The notes under the pieces: generated by a model
Databases searched by the model: none
Told to the model about the DNA's origin: nothing
What the model saw: only the letters and a program-made list of their open reading frames with translations
Shown here: piece after piece, positions 27,571-39,700 of the stretch
How positions within the stretch are numbered: the stretch's first letter is position 1
Layout: every line of letters begins with the position of its first letter
Position numbers and translations under genes: made by a program
Assembly (NCBI GenBank): GCA_914767715.1
Contig: OU612073.1
Span: forward strand, 1,180,001 to 1,244,000
Source of the DNA: Membranipora membranacea
Lineage: Eukaryota > Bryozoa > Gymnolaemata > Cheilostomatida > Membraniporidae
Reading direction: 5' to 3'
Length of the DNA: 64,000 bases

Positions 27571-30500
27571 ATGGAAGGGCGATATAACCTTCGCAGCCCA
27601 GGTATACAAATCTTCACAGGTTAAATAATTACTAGAGTCTAGAGATGAATTTTTAGGTAATAGCGGTAGAAAGTCCGGCTTTGACAAAAATGATCTTCAA
27701 ATTATATGATATTCAAAGCTACAGTCCTACCGATAGGCTATCATTAGCCGCTATCTAGTTTTGTAGCTGTTGAATAGCGTCAAAAGATCATCTGCCCCCA
27801 CCCCCCTTTCAGTTTAATATGATGAACTGTATTGTCATTGACTTTGTGACAATCATCAGCTTGAGTTCAGATTTGTAACTCTGATTGATCATTCGGTATC
27901 AAAACTGTCCTCTCCGGATGGTGTTTATATACGCGTACAGTTAAGTTTTATCATATTTTTGTAGCTGTGAAGCGATTGATGAAGGAAGCTCAGGAACTTG
28001 CAGAGCCCACCGAACAATATCACGCTCAACCTCTCGAGGTATTTCTATCCTTACATAGAGTTTATGTTCGTTTTGTCGCAATAATTCCAACAGCTTAGTA
28101 CATAATTCATTTAAGAAATAAGTGGGGCAACAGAGAGCACAACCCAACTTGCGAGCATGTATTATGATGATAGATCAATTTGTCAACCAAATATTGTAGG
28201 ATAACTTGTTTGAGTGGCATTTCACTATCCGGGGACCAAGTGATTCTGATTTCAGTGGAGGGGTGTACCACGGGCGGATTATTCTGCCCCCAGACTACCC
28301 AATGAAACCTCCCTCTATCATGTTCCTGACACAGAATGGGAGATTTGAGTGCTTTACTAAGATCTGTCTAAGCATCAGTAAACATCATCCCGAGTCATGG
28401 CAGCCAAGCTGGTCAAGTGAGTAATTAATAGTATCCATCTACCATTTGTATAAACTAATACCGGTATAATTACTAAATAATATGTTAATAGCGGTATAAA
28501 CTAATACCGCTTTCCACATGGCTAAGTCTAGCTTTGGGCTTTTAAATAATAATAAAGGCTGTCCATCTATTCAGACGCTGACAGCACCAAGGTGCGTGCT
28601 GGGAAGAGGTTGTATAGTAACGACTAGGTTTCCAAGTTATTAGCGCTACTCTTAAACCACTGACAGCCTTAACCCTGCGTGAAGCAAATAGCCACAAATA
28701 ATATGAAGCTGCAGTAGTTGGTGACAACATCCTCATGTTTAGAGCTATACCAGACAGGCGGGTTCTTTTATCTGCATGCCAAATGTTGTTGTACATATAG
28801 ATGACCTACATTATTTTGAGTCCTAATAGCTTCAGGCTATAATATATTAATATAGTTGGAGGACCTTTTAGTTATAATCAGGACTAAGGCTAAAATTGAT
28901 CAAACACTTTTAGTTATAATCAGGACTAAGGCTAAAATTGATCAAACGCTTTTAGCAGACATTGATTGTTTGAGGACAGGAAAACATGAAAACTCAATTT
29001 ATTTCTAATTATCTCAGTCCTAATTTAATAAGTAACTTTTTAACTTTCATCTTTTAGAACATAAAAAATGTTTTCTATCGTTTGGAAGAAGGGAAGATTT
29101 GCATATGAGCATTTTGTGAAATTTATAATTGTAGAAATTGTGGAATTGTGGAATTTAGAAGACATTTAGGCCTGCAAAGAATGGTTCAAAGCAAGATAAA
29201 TTTATGTTTTGTGGACTTGTTATGTAAAATAAAGTGCTGCCATATACTCCTACCAAGATACATTTTATATTTATGATACATCTATTTATGAACCTATTAC
29301 TAACTTCACTTTGATAGGTGATATATATGATTGTTTGATGTATTGTAGTACGGACAGCTTTGTTAGCTATAATAGGATTCATGCCATCACCGGGACATGG
29401 AGCCATCGGCTCACTAGACTACACCAAACCAGAGCGTGTTAAACTGGCTAAAAGGTAGGGACAGGGAGGGTAACTTTACATCGTAAATTGAGGACTTTTG
29501 GCGATTGTTCCTAAACTCCCTGCCCATTTGCAAAGTCAAATTATGACAGAGAATGCCCAATCAGGAGAATGTTTTATTGCAAGCTGGCCCGGATAACAAG
29601 ATTAATAGAGTATTTTAGCCAGAATGTAGCGCCACACGTATGAAGGATACGAAAAGCAGTTGCTCCTTAATGTTAGGTACTCCAGGTCTGTGTATAATTA
29701 ATATAAACATATAATATATGTATATACACATATAAAATTTGCCAAAAATCTGATGTGTTCAACTGGCATTTCAGTCCTGAATCTTAAAGAGCTGTTTGTG
29801 TGTAACTCACCAAACCACTGACAGAATAATTGTGTATTAATCCAGATCACTCTCCTACACCTGTGAGCAGTGTGGTACCACAGCAGATAAAGTTCTCCCA
29901 TTAACAGCTAAATCTGAGGTGACGAGTGAAGAAATCAGGAATCTAGGCGCCCAGTTGTCTATGACAGCAGAGAAATCCAAGGCAGCAAACAGTCAACCAC
30001 CCTCTGCTAGTGGAGAGCAGCCGATCAAGGCAGAACAGGTTAGGAAGTCAGCCAGCATCTTACCAGTGAGGGTGGAAGGTATATTCTACCCTCCCTGGTT
30101 TTTGGGTTTAATTTGTTATTTTGAGAACTGAGTTATTATCTCCCAAGTCAAAATGCCGTCTAGTCACAGCAGCAAAGCTTGTAATTACGACCTTAGTGCG
30201 TATAATGTCTGTTATGTTCAAACAGTGAATATGCGTATCAGATTTCTTGTGTGTTGTATAAGCAATTAAAGTAATCAAATTAAATTGATATCTGTATCAA
30301 AGAGCCCAGTATGATGCAAGTTCCAAGTTGTTGTTTGTATTTATGTTCTATTTTGTCAATTTTTCTTCTCATTACTGCACTGAATAAATTTAATGATTGA
30401 GTAATTTCAATGTAAAACTTAAAAAGGAAAACACCTACAATTTCTCAAAAGTATAATAATATGCTCAAAGTTGTTTCGGCGTTACTCATCAATAAGCCAT

Positions 30501-30885
30501 AAAAGTAGAAATATTATGCTTTTTGAAGGATGATCCGGTATCACCAGCAGGCCAGCCCTCAGAGCAGCCGCCCGTGGTAAACACCCCTAATACATCCACC
30601 CCTGAGCTGAGACAGCGAACAACTACAGCATCTGAACAATCAACCACTCCTGTAACTGAACCTACTAGACCAACCCCGGCTCCAAGGCCTAGCACAAGTA
30701 CGACGTTACGTCCAACAACTAGCACAACAGGGTCACAAGGTCAGCAGAGTTCAAGGTCATGTGCAGATAGTGTGACATTTTGGTCTTTGGTAGTGATAGG
30801 TTTAGTATTAGGTATGTTAATAATACGAAGGATGTTGAGAACTAGGCTTATCACAGATATGTTAGGAGAGGATGGCGACTTGTAA
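27571..30885 (+). CDS. UBE2J1: Tail-anchored ubiquitin-conjugating enzyme E2 J1
   Basis: An ER-membrane E2 that works in ER-associated degradation. Six exons join in phase: 27571-27601, 27965-28038, 28200-28416, 29349-29454, 29846-30038 and 30529-30885, giving 325 aa (human about 318). The start MEGRYNLRSPAVKRL matches the family N-terminus. The UBC core contains NLFEWHFTIRGP, VYHGRI and YPMKPPSI; as usual for UBE2J, the HPN tripeptide is replaced (QNGRF) and the catalytic cysteine is C91 in KICLSIS, followed by HHPESWQPSW. A Ser/Thr/Pro-rich linker (about residues 215-275) leads to a C-terminal membrane anchor (FWSLVVIGLVLGMLII) and a short basic tail, consistent with tail anchoring. The possible poly(A) signal AATAAA at 30886-30891 starts directly after the stop codon. 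The last acceptor (TTTTTGAAG) is weaker than the others but is fixed by the open frame. Confidence 0.95.
28865..28951. repeat. Two-copy 42-bp tandem duplication in UBE2J1 intron 3
   Basis: The unit contains TTTTAGTTATAATCAGGACT and ends GATCAAAC; the second copy is nearly identical, so the event is recent. Confidence 0.9.
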
Positions 30886-30891
30886 AATAAA

Positions 30892-33283
30892 GGTGCTACC
30901 AACACTCTTTAAATATTCTCAATTTAGAACTGTGGTCAGAATTCATAAATATGACACGATGATCTGTGGATTTCTGCCTTGTCATAGTCGGATGTTGTGA
31001 ACGTGTCTGAAGTGTACTCATTTTTTCTGTGAACAAAAGAAAGCAAACTCCTTATATAAAATGTAATGTTGAACAATCTATCTATAAGTTAATTATATTT
31101 TTCTATTTCTGTCTATTTAATTTAATTTAGCTTTTCTTTAGATATTATTGATAATCACACAATATTTATATTGCCGAACAAAAAAAAAAATAATTGAAAT
31201 CAAATTTAGGAAAAAAGTGATGATCCTATAGTGTTATGTCATGATGTATTTATGTCATCATCTTAAACTTTATGTAGTTAGATTTGTCCAGTTCTACTGC
31301 CATATTTCGCTATACAAAATAAAAATACGGATAAATTTAGGTGCTAAAATTGATGTGGGATTACAGAGGAAGTGAGAAGGATTAGCGATACCAGTTTATT
31401 TAGGAGAACCTCAGGCAGTGTGACGAGTATAGTTTCTGTGCAGTGTGACTCGACACCGACCGGCAGGATGGATATTATAAAGAAATACTCACATATATCT
31501 TGGAATAAAATATTATTAGTTTAATCCAAAAAGTTTTAATCCTCGACGGAAATGCTGTCGGCAGGCCACAGAGTGGTGATAGTGACAGATCACCTTGCTT
31601 ACAGTGCTACTGGTCGATGCACTGATAGCATGTACTGTCACTAGTATAGCTGGATTGTCTTTCCTTGTACAATTCTCATCACAATTTTTTTTTTCATAAG
31701 TGCTGAAACTATACTGGAACATGTAAGTAGATCATCAGAAACTTCAAAATATGGCCCTGACATGGTAGTAAATCCCACCCGAACAGATGGGTTTACATCT
31801 CCCATGACAACCCTACCAGAAAAAGAACTGAAGCTATGCTCTTTTGAGAGGAAGGCGAGGACTTCAGATTACTACTGAATTAATTGGGTATATATATTTT
31901 GTGTACGTGTAGCCCTAGCCTGCCTGTCAACACAGGCTAGTGTAGCCCATACATGAAAATAACCCATATTTGGTAGTGTAACACCAGATATTTTAGCTAG
32001 ATTCCCTATGATACCTGATGAATCTATAACCACCCCACTTTGGCACCTTTATGAAATGTTTTGCTTGTATTTACTGTACCAGGTTGTCAATGAGAACAAT
32101 ATGAGGTCTGGATTTGATCCCATAATGACCAATTGCTTTGAGTTGAGACATTTTTACACAATATTACTGTTCAAGTTGCTTCTGGGGCACAAAATTTGCA
32201 TGAAATGCTTTGGGACGGCGGGAGGTCTACGCTACGGGGTTCCCCAGGTCCGCATGCTGTATTGGGCTATGCAGTAGCACCAGCTATGGAGCCCAGAAAA
32301 CTTGGCGTAGTCATATCATTCGGCACAATCTGAATAAATCATTAAGTTGGGAGACACAAATCATGTCATGTGAGTTCATTGCAGTACACAACACAGTTCA
32401 TTAATGCAGAGAGAATTCTCCCTGTCTCCCTGATTAATGTAACTGAAAATTGTCTTTTTGGCAGTTGGTATATAGTTTATAAGTTTGTGTTTGAAAATAT
32501 CCTAGGTTTATGCTGTACGCACATAATTAAACTCTTCTCATAGAATGGAAATATTAACATAACCCTATCCAATTAAAACACTCAACACAAGAGCTGATCT
32601 GACAATGTTATGATCTTATTGGTGGTCCCTACTGTCACGCAAATGTAGCCTGGGGAATTTTCTTGTTTACAAAACTGCAAACGGTAAGAAATTGCATTCA
32701 GCGTTAAAGATTTTGGGCGTTTCTAGAAATGCTACTAGGGACTGGCTATTCTTGCAAGCCCTTTGCTTGGCAAAAGAAAGCTAATTATGATATTCCAGAT
32801 ATGGATTTCAATGGCTGTATGTGATAAATATGTGTTGTGTCTCGATGATATGAGTTATATTGTGAGAAGGGTTGTAAGTTGGATAGGATGTCTGTAAGTG
32901 TAACCTATTGCAATATCTTCAATTCCACCCAAAATCCACCACCAGGATCTTTAGGTAGCCTGGACAGGCTGCCAGGGGTGGATTGGTGGGGTTGGTTGGT
33001 TGCACCATAACCTGATGTATGCATAGCGTAACTCTACTATACTCAGTATCTTGCCTGAGCCCTTACTACTTGGTCAGCTGAGAGAACTTATATGTGTATC
33101 TCTGATCGTTAGAGTCAATTTAGTAACAGTACCTAATGTACCCACCCTTAATTAATAAAAAAGAACAGGGTGCCACACCGAATTCCTTGTGATTCTACTC
33201 ATGCTAAGTGAATTAGCTCTCTATATCAATCCGAGATATACATGCAATAGTATATCACGTCATCAGTGTGGTGTTTAGTTCCA
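30892..33283. other. Repeat-rich intergenic region
   Basis: No gene is supported. The stretch at about 30940-31400 (CAGAATTCATAAATATGACAC, then TTGATGTGGGATTAC with GGAAGTGAGAAGG) matches 42227-42300. 32525-32810 is copy B of the dispersed repeat at 26026. A block GGGAGAATTCTCCC-like motif is at 32406. Confidence 0.5.
32525..32810. repeat. Dispersed repeat, copy B
   Basis: Aligns over its length with 26026-26310 in the same orientation, with substitutions and small indels. The ends are approximate. Confidence 0.75.
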
Positions 33284-33410
33284 TACCACATCACAAATAT
33301 AACAAAATTACTAAAAAAAATCATAGTATGCTGAGTATCCCATAATGCAATATTCAATTATCATCAGTGATAACATGCATGAGATTTACTTGCTCTTAAT
33401 GAGGCTTAAC
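33284..33410. repeat. Dispersed repeat related to the 42.3/44.0-kb inverted repeat
   Basis: Shares ACCACATCACAAATATAACA, GTATGCTGAGTATCCCA and AATGCAATATTCAAT with both arms of the inverted repeat at 42323-44099, including the run into CTTAATGAGGCT. It is a third, independent copy. Confidence 0.75.
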
Positions 33411-33748
33411 ACTGCTGCCACTGCTATAATCCTAGCAGTAGTTATAGGTTAGATCAGCAGAACTCAGGTAAGTTGTAACAGTGAACAATCAGCAGAGTGG
33501 GCCGCTCAGTTACTGGATGCGGTGAGATGTATAGATTGTAGGCATGGGGTAAGGATGGAAAGGAATGATTGTTAGCAGGCTGGCTGGTATGGCTATAATA
33601 CTGGTATGGCCATAAAACTGGTATAATATAGGCACGTTAATCTCTGGTAGGCAGGCTGATTCACTGGCAGTTATTGGTTGACAGTAGCCTTTTCTGACGG
33701 GACGTTTATTCAGATTAATCAGTTTAAAGAAGATAAGGTACAAACCAG

Positions 33749-34617
33749 AGCTGTAGCTCCACGTAACGATTTTTACATCGATTTGGGGTCACAAGTGGTT
33801 AATCGGTGGATCTGCACTGATTACTCGTGTTAAGTGGACATCGAACTTGTTGGTCTTTTGCCCGAGTGATCTAGACGATCCTCTATGCTGATTGGTTGTT
33901 GATTGCTTGCTTAAATAATTACGCGGTTAAACACGTCATATATCAATTCGTGACAGGCTATCAAAAATGGAGGAGTTGATAATATCTGTAGTTAAATCAC
34001 ATCCTCCTATTTATGATAAAAAAGACCATAACTTCAAAGATAGGAGTGGTGCTGTAGTGAAAATATGGAAGGTAATAGCTGTATCACTTGGAAATGGAAT
34101 CTGTCCTGACATGACATCCATAGTATAGCATAGGAAAATCAATTTTACAGAAGGGTACCACAAGGGTACCACAAGTTAAATCCAAAGACAGCATCTAGCT
34201 GGAAATAAAGTGATGACTGACAACACTAAACAGCATACAGCTGTAACCCCCGTTAACCATTAAACACACTGTTAACCATGAGGCACTCCTTTAACTTTTA
34301 GTTCCTGAGTGTACGAAGTCTTCAAAGGTATTCAAAGGTAAGAATGAAATTTTATTTGGTGAAGTTTCTAAGTGACAAAGACCCGGATTTAATATGACAT
34401 ATCCGGTCATTTGTTAACACGCCCATTAAATATCATTGGTCAATCGATTGAACTGAGGGAGTTAATTGGTCAATCTAGGCACCTGATTTATTACCCCACT
34501 ATGACTCACCAAACCATCGAGTACTAACTCATAGGCCTGTGTAGCAGTGTGAGATCGGCCTAGCATGTCTAGACATGCCATCGGCCTGTGATTACATCGT
34601 TACGTGGAGCTACAGCT
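33749..34617 (+). mobile_element. Miniature DNA transposon with 22-bp inverted ends, PIF/Harbinger-like
   Basis: Perfect terminal inverted repeats of 22 bases (AGCTGTAGCTCCACGTAACG and its complement) bound an 869-bp element. Inside is the first exon of a MADF-type DNA-binding protein (33967-34128). MADF/Myb-like proteins are the accessory gene of PIF/Harbinger transposons; no DDE transposase is present, so this is non-autonomous. The target duplication is not clear. The family name is inferred from the MADF domain alone. Confidence 0.75.
33967..34128 (+). CDS. MADF-domain N-terminal fragment of a transposon protein
   Basis: A 53-codon open frame starting MEELIISVVKSHPPIYD and containing AVVKIWKVIAVSLG. 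This is the first two helices of a MADF (Myb/SANT-like) domain: an HP-x-IYD box and a Trp-centred helix. A donor-like GTAATA after AAG at 34073 may end a first exon; otherwise the frame closes at TAG 34126-34128. No downstream exon was found in the element. Confidence 0.55.
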   Translation: MEELIISVVKSHPPIYDKKDHNFKDRSGAVVKIWKVIAVSLGNGICPDMTSIV

Positions 34618-34816
34618 TAGGAGTATACAGCCGGGGCAGGAGACCTGCCTTTACGTTGACCCACCAAAGTGGCCATAAGTTTATCTACACAGAACATTGT
34701 CTACTATGAATGCTAATTTTATTTGTTAAGATCTTAGGCTTTTAAAAGGCATAACGCTTGATCATGTATGCAAAAGAGAATAACCTTTCAGTGTGGGCTT
34801 CAGTTCACTCCAAATA

Positions 34817-34856
34817 TCAACTGTCAACTGTCAACTGTCAACTGTCAACTGTCAAC
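34817..34856. repeat. 7-bp tandem repeat
   Basis: Five to six copies of TCAACTG in direct succession. Confidence 0.9.
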
Positions 34857-36477
34857 TCTAATCGTGATGCTCTCCCTTTGATATTTAGAAACCCAGACTT
34901 TTATTACAAATTTATTGTTTTAAAATGCCCCGTCATGACCCGTCGTGACCCAATCCCTGTAGGTTGTGGTTGTCAATTTTACATTGAGGTGTATAGCTGG
35001 CGTAATTAATATCTGACCAGACCTGATGTGTCCACTTCTTAACCCCTGGGAGGATACCTAAGCTGTAGGAAACCTGACTGAGTGGGACAATTTAACGTAT
35101 CAACTGGTGACATTCTTATAATGCCAGTGGATATTTTTCCTTAGGCCACGGCAATTCTTATTGTGTATGCCTGGCTCAAAACAGTTGATACCATGCATTC
35201 AAAAAAAGTCAAGTCTCTGTCACATTATCGATAGTTTTATTCACCAACTATTGAGGAAGAGGCTTCCACTGCGGAGGTCAAGAGATAGTATCAAATACAT
35301 AACACACTACAGTGTTTATTGAGGCTTCTCATTCTCAGAGAATCATATACCGATTAATCATCTATTTGGGATGGACGTTTTTTATTAATATTTCAAGAAG
35401 GTCACACCACATAAAGTGTGGCGTTTCTATAATTGAAAACGCCATACGTCACCAAAAAAGATTGGTACCCAAACAGGATCTAAAGCTGCCCCAGTTTAAA
35501 TGAGATTATACTTATACCAAGGTTACTCGGTAGCTCCCTCATGGCTAAAGAAGTATCCCTGCCTGACAGCGAGTTTTATTGTAATGATTGCAACCATAAT
35601 AATATAAAAAATTGTCATAATTTCATCATCATTCATCAAAATAATATGGAATGATGGAATCATGATCAATCTTAATATTATATGTCTGGTATTTGTTTAT
35701 TGAAAGCTTGGTAGTTCATATCAGCAGGGTGTCACTGATTCATTACGTTCAGTTGTAGCTGGAAAATAACCGCAATCAAGTCAAACTCATATTATTCTGG
35801 CTTTGAAAAAATGTCGCTGTGATGAGAAAATAATTTAATTTGTTTCAGGATTTTGAGGACAGAGCATCATGATTGCTGCGAAAATGGTTAGTGTAAGTGA
35901 AATATATACACTTTCCCTCATCATTTCCATGGAAACAAGAGTTAGATGCTGTAACTTCCTCTCGAGGAGAGAAAGAGGAATTAAACTTCCTTTCAATGTT
36001 CTTATGATTGCAATGCGAATCTGTCTCTTTATTGTTTAATTATTTGACCATTCTTATCTTTGAAATATTACATTAGGCAGGGGCTTTCACTGGATAAAGA
36101 ATAGGGGCAATATAAAGATTTTCAGATGGCACCAGCTATCCATGTTTTGTGATGAACACCTTGTCCTAGATAATCACCCTGTTCAGTCATGTCATATTCA
36201 ACTTCCTGCATTTCACTGCTGGCATGGTTATTGGTTAATGATTATTATTGTTGATGTTAGCGCGTTAGAGTCTAAATCCCCTCCCCCCCCCCTCCCATTC
36301 TTTCTTGTACTGGAAATTATTTGATTTTTGAGACCGAACTGCAATTGTTATTTAGCATGTGTCACAAAATGTGTGAATGAAAACCTAAATAAGGAATCAA
36401 ACAACACCCTAGACAGACCATTGTCATAGACCCATCTACTCACCTACACTAATTGAACCAGTTGATTATCCTACTAT

Positions 36478-36602
36478 CAAGTTTAATCCATTTGCCTGCA
36501 TTCTAGTTGCTCCCTTCAACTGGTCACGCCGCAGGCCTTTGCCTGCAGCGTGAGAAGTGGATTGGGAGCAACTCCGAATGCAGGCAAATGGACCAAACTT
36601 GA
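36478..36602. repeat. Foldback element upstream of GS-HQR copy 1
   Basis: Left arm CATTTGCCTGCATTC then AGTTGCTCCC; right arm GGGAGCAACT then GAATGCAGGCAAATG. The two fold into a hairpin of about 125 bases. A related, partly paired element lies at about 38239-38380 (GATCAAGTTTGTTCC to GGATCAAACTT) and contains a 25-bp direct duplication (38287-38337). I saw neither in copy 2 of the duplication. Confidence 0.75.
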
Positions 36603-36701
36603 TCTAATCCTACTACAATTTGTATGCCTGATTATTTCAATGCTTAACATTTTGGGCTTTAGAGATTTCAGAAATTTGTACTGAGCTCATCTGGGAGGAA
36701 A

Positions 36702-39700
36702 ATGTCAATGGACTCAGGCACCAACCCATCATGGAAGAAATCCGTCGACGAGAAGGGATCATTTGTGAGGAAAGATTCTGTGTTCAGGGACTGGGTTAAA
36801 GGTATGATCTATCTAGGTTATCTTATAGGGAGCGGCCGTGATGCAATAGGTAAGGCATGGGTCATTCAAATCGAGAGGTCCCGGCGGATCATCTGACCTC
36901 AAATGTTCCTGTGCCCCATCAGGATCCAGTTCGTAGACCCGTACTGATACCGATAACAAAGAAATCAAGCAACATCAAGGTTTCTCACACGTTATCACAG
37001 GGTATGGAGACTATTAATGGACGTGAGTTTATCAAGGGTCTCTAATCTATCACCCTGGTGTCTAAACTTGTTTACTCATCAATCTTATTAATAATCTTGT
37101 GATTGTGTCTGTCTATTCTGGTGCAGTGCAGGGTCGTAGTAGAGCGGAAATACTAAGGGGCTGACCGTTGCAAAATAACACCACAACGGTTGCTGTGGGC
37201 TCCTTCTGTTAGATCTAGCATCCAAAGCAAATGGAAATCCCAAAGAAACTGATTCTGACATGGATAATTTGTGTTTAATAGTGTTTTTAGGCATCACTAA
37301 TGAGCCCACTTGTGTAGGCAGTGCCTCCCCTAGAACTAGAGGCCTGTGGTGTACCATTAATTTTCAATGATGCACGAACACTATTGCGTATGAAGTCACA
37401 TGCCGCCAATTGTTGGCTTATAAATATGAAAGCAATTACGCAGATGAATGTAGTTGTGACTAAAACAAGATACTTGATACTCTGTAGTAGCCCTGGAGAG
37501 TTGGTCGACAGACTGAAGTAGATAGATAGTATTGTACTGGCTAGTTGAGACAAATTTTAGATTATGACTGCACCCCCTACTGGCTCGTTTATTCGTAAGG
37601 ACTCTGTCTTTAGGGACTGGGTTAAAGGTAGGTTTGTTTTTCTCTGTTGTTACAAATTTCACGCTTAGGAAATCGAGTATTTGTTGGCCAATGGCAATCT
37701 CAAATCTTGCCGCATTCTATGGACCCACACATGTTTTCAGCCTTGACATTGAGAAGCAAGCCGAAAAGTGAGCAGCGCCATTACAGCATCAAATCTTGTA
37801 ATAATATGCAGAGTTATTTAACTTTTTGCTTATGTTGGTGTCTTACGCAGCAGACACAGTTAATGTTACGTGGATCTTAGGTTTATCACCTGTGGTGTAT
37901 TATCAGGCTGGTGATATATGATTTGAATTTAAATTGTCCAGGTTGCAAACTGCATATTTTACTGGTTAAATATTCCAGGCGGTTATTATGACTTTGTTGC
38001 TAATCATACTAACTCGAGTAAGTTGGTGGTTTGTGATTATGACTCAGCTCTTTTTGCACGATCAATAATCAATAACTTTAAATCCTATGTCCTAAAATGT
38101 ATATTACCCATAGGCATAATAATATTAGGTCTATGATATTACCTAAACCTATACATGACAGCTCAGAATTAGTACATCATTCTCAGTTCAATCTAGTAAA
38201 AATTAGGTAATTTTCTGTACTGTACCCAGAACTATAGATCAAGTTTGTTCCAGATGGCCTGCCTTCGGGTTTGCTCCTCTTGCACTGACAAGCGTGGCTG
38301 ACCAGTGGGGGGACAAGCGTGGCTGACCAGTGGGGGGAAAGCAATTCCAAATGCAGGCAAAGTGGATCAAACTTAGTCTAATAGATTTACAACGAAAGCA
38401 TAATAAGTCTACCACAATAAGAATGTACTTATCTATTTCATATTATAGCTGACGGCAGCACAAAGTATCCGGCAGCAGCGGGTAGATATCATCTTTACGT
38501 CAGCTATGCCTGTCCCTGGGCTAACCGTACACTCATAGCTAGAAATCTTAAAGGCTTACAGAACGTCATCAGTGTAGATGTGGTCGACTGGTATCTCACT
38601 AACAAGGGATGGCATTTCAGCGCTGAGGTAAATATAACTCAAAGTATTTGGTAGTTTATGAGCTCAAGCAGTTGCAAGTGAGAGTTTGTGGCATTCGATT
38701 ATCAAGCATTGCTTTTTTTGTGGGAAGACAACATTTAAAAAATTGGATTTTCTCAAACGGAAAACAAAAAGCAAGGGCATATATGTGCACCATCCCATAC
38801 CAATGCCTTCACACAAGAATTTTAGCTAATGTTCATTTTACATCCCTATCTTGGTATCACCGATCATTGACATAATGAATGTCAAGAATGTCGGCTTTGT
38901 GTTAAAAAATTTATTGGCTAAACTTTCATTCGATAAGAATTTGTATCATAAAACAGCCATCGAGAAGAAGAAAAAATACTCTACCGAGAAGAAAAATCAG
39001 AAAAATGATGTTTGAATGGTGAACAAAGTTATAATCCTTTTATTCCTTTTTTGTTGTTTCATCATGTTGGTATCATTTTAGACACCGGGAGCGACTGCTG
39101 ATTCGATACATGGGTATACTCATCTTAGACAAGTGTACGCACAAGGCGGAGGTGAGATTACTTCCAATGTACTTTCTCTGATAAAAGATTTGTGGTTTAA
39201 TTTCAGAAAATGTTTATAAAAAATGAATAACATAACATTTAGTGTAGAACTAAGTTCCAACCCTGCTTTTCCATAGAGGAGAAGCTCCTCTAAGCATTGA
39301 ATTGCATAATTTACTGTGTGCTTAATTTTTTTGTAACACACTGGCGATTATTACAAAGCAAATCGGCAAATCGAAACATTAGCGAATCTAAGCAAACAAG
39401 ATTGTTATCATTTGACGCTGGACGATTTCGTCCAAATATTAGAATATTTAGATACTGAGCGTACTCACCAGCGACACAATGGTTTTTCATCTAATGCAAG
39501 CATTTCGCTACGACTATTTGCTTAATCGCCAGTGTGTTACTCGCTACAATAAACCTGAAGATGTATCTTCGTAAATAATATATTACTAGACTAATAGTAC
39601 ATTATATTATATATGTATATATATATATATATGTCTAATATATAATAAATAATTTACTACTAATATATATAATTTACTACTAATATATTATGTTTATGGA

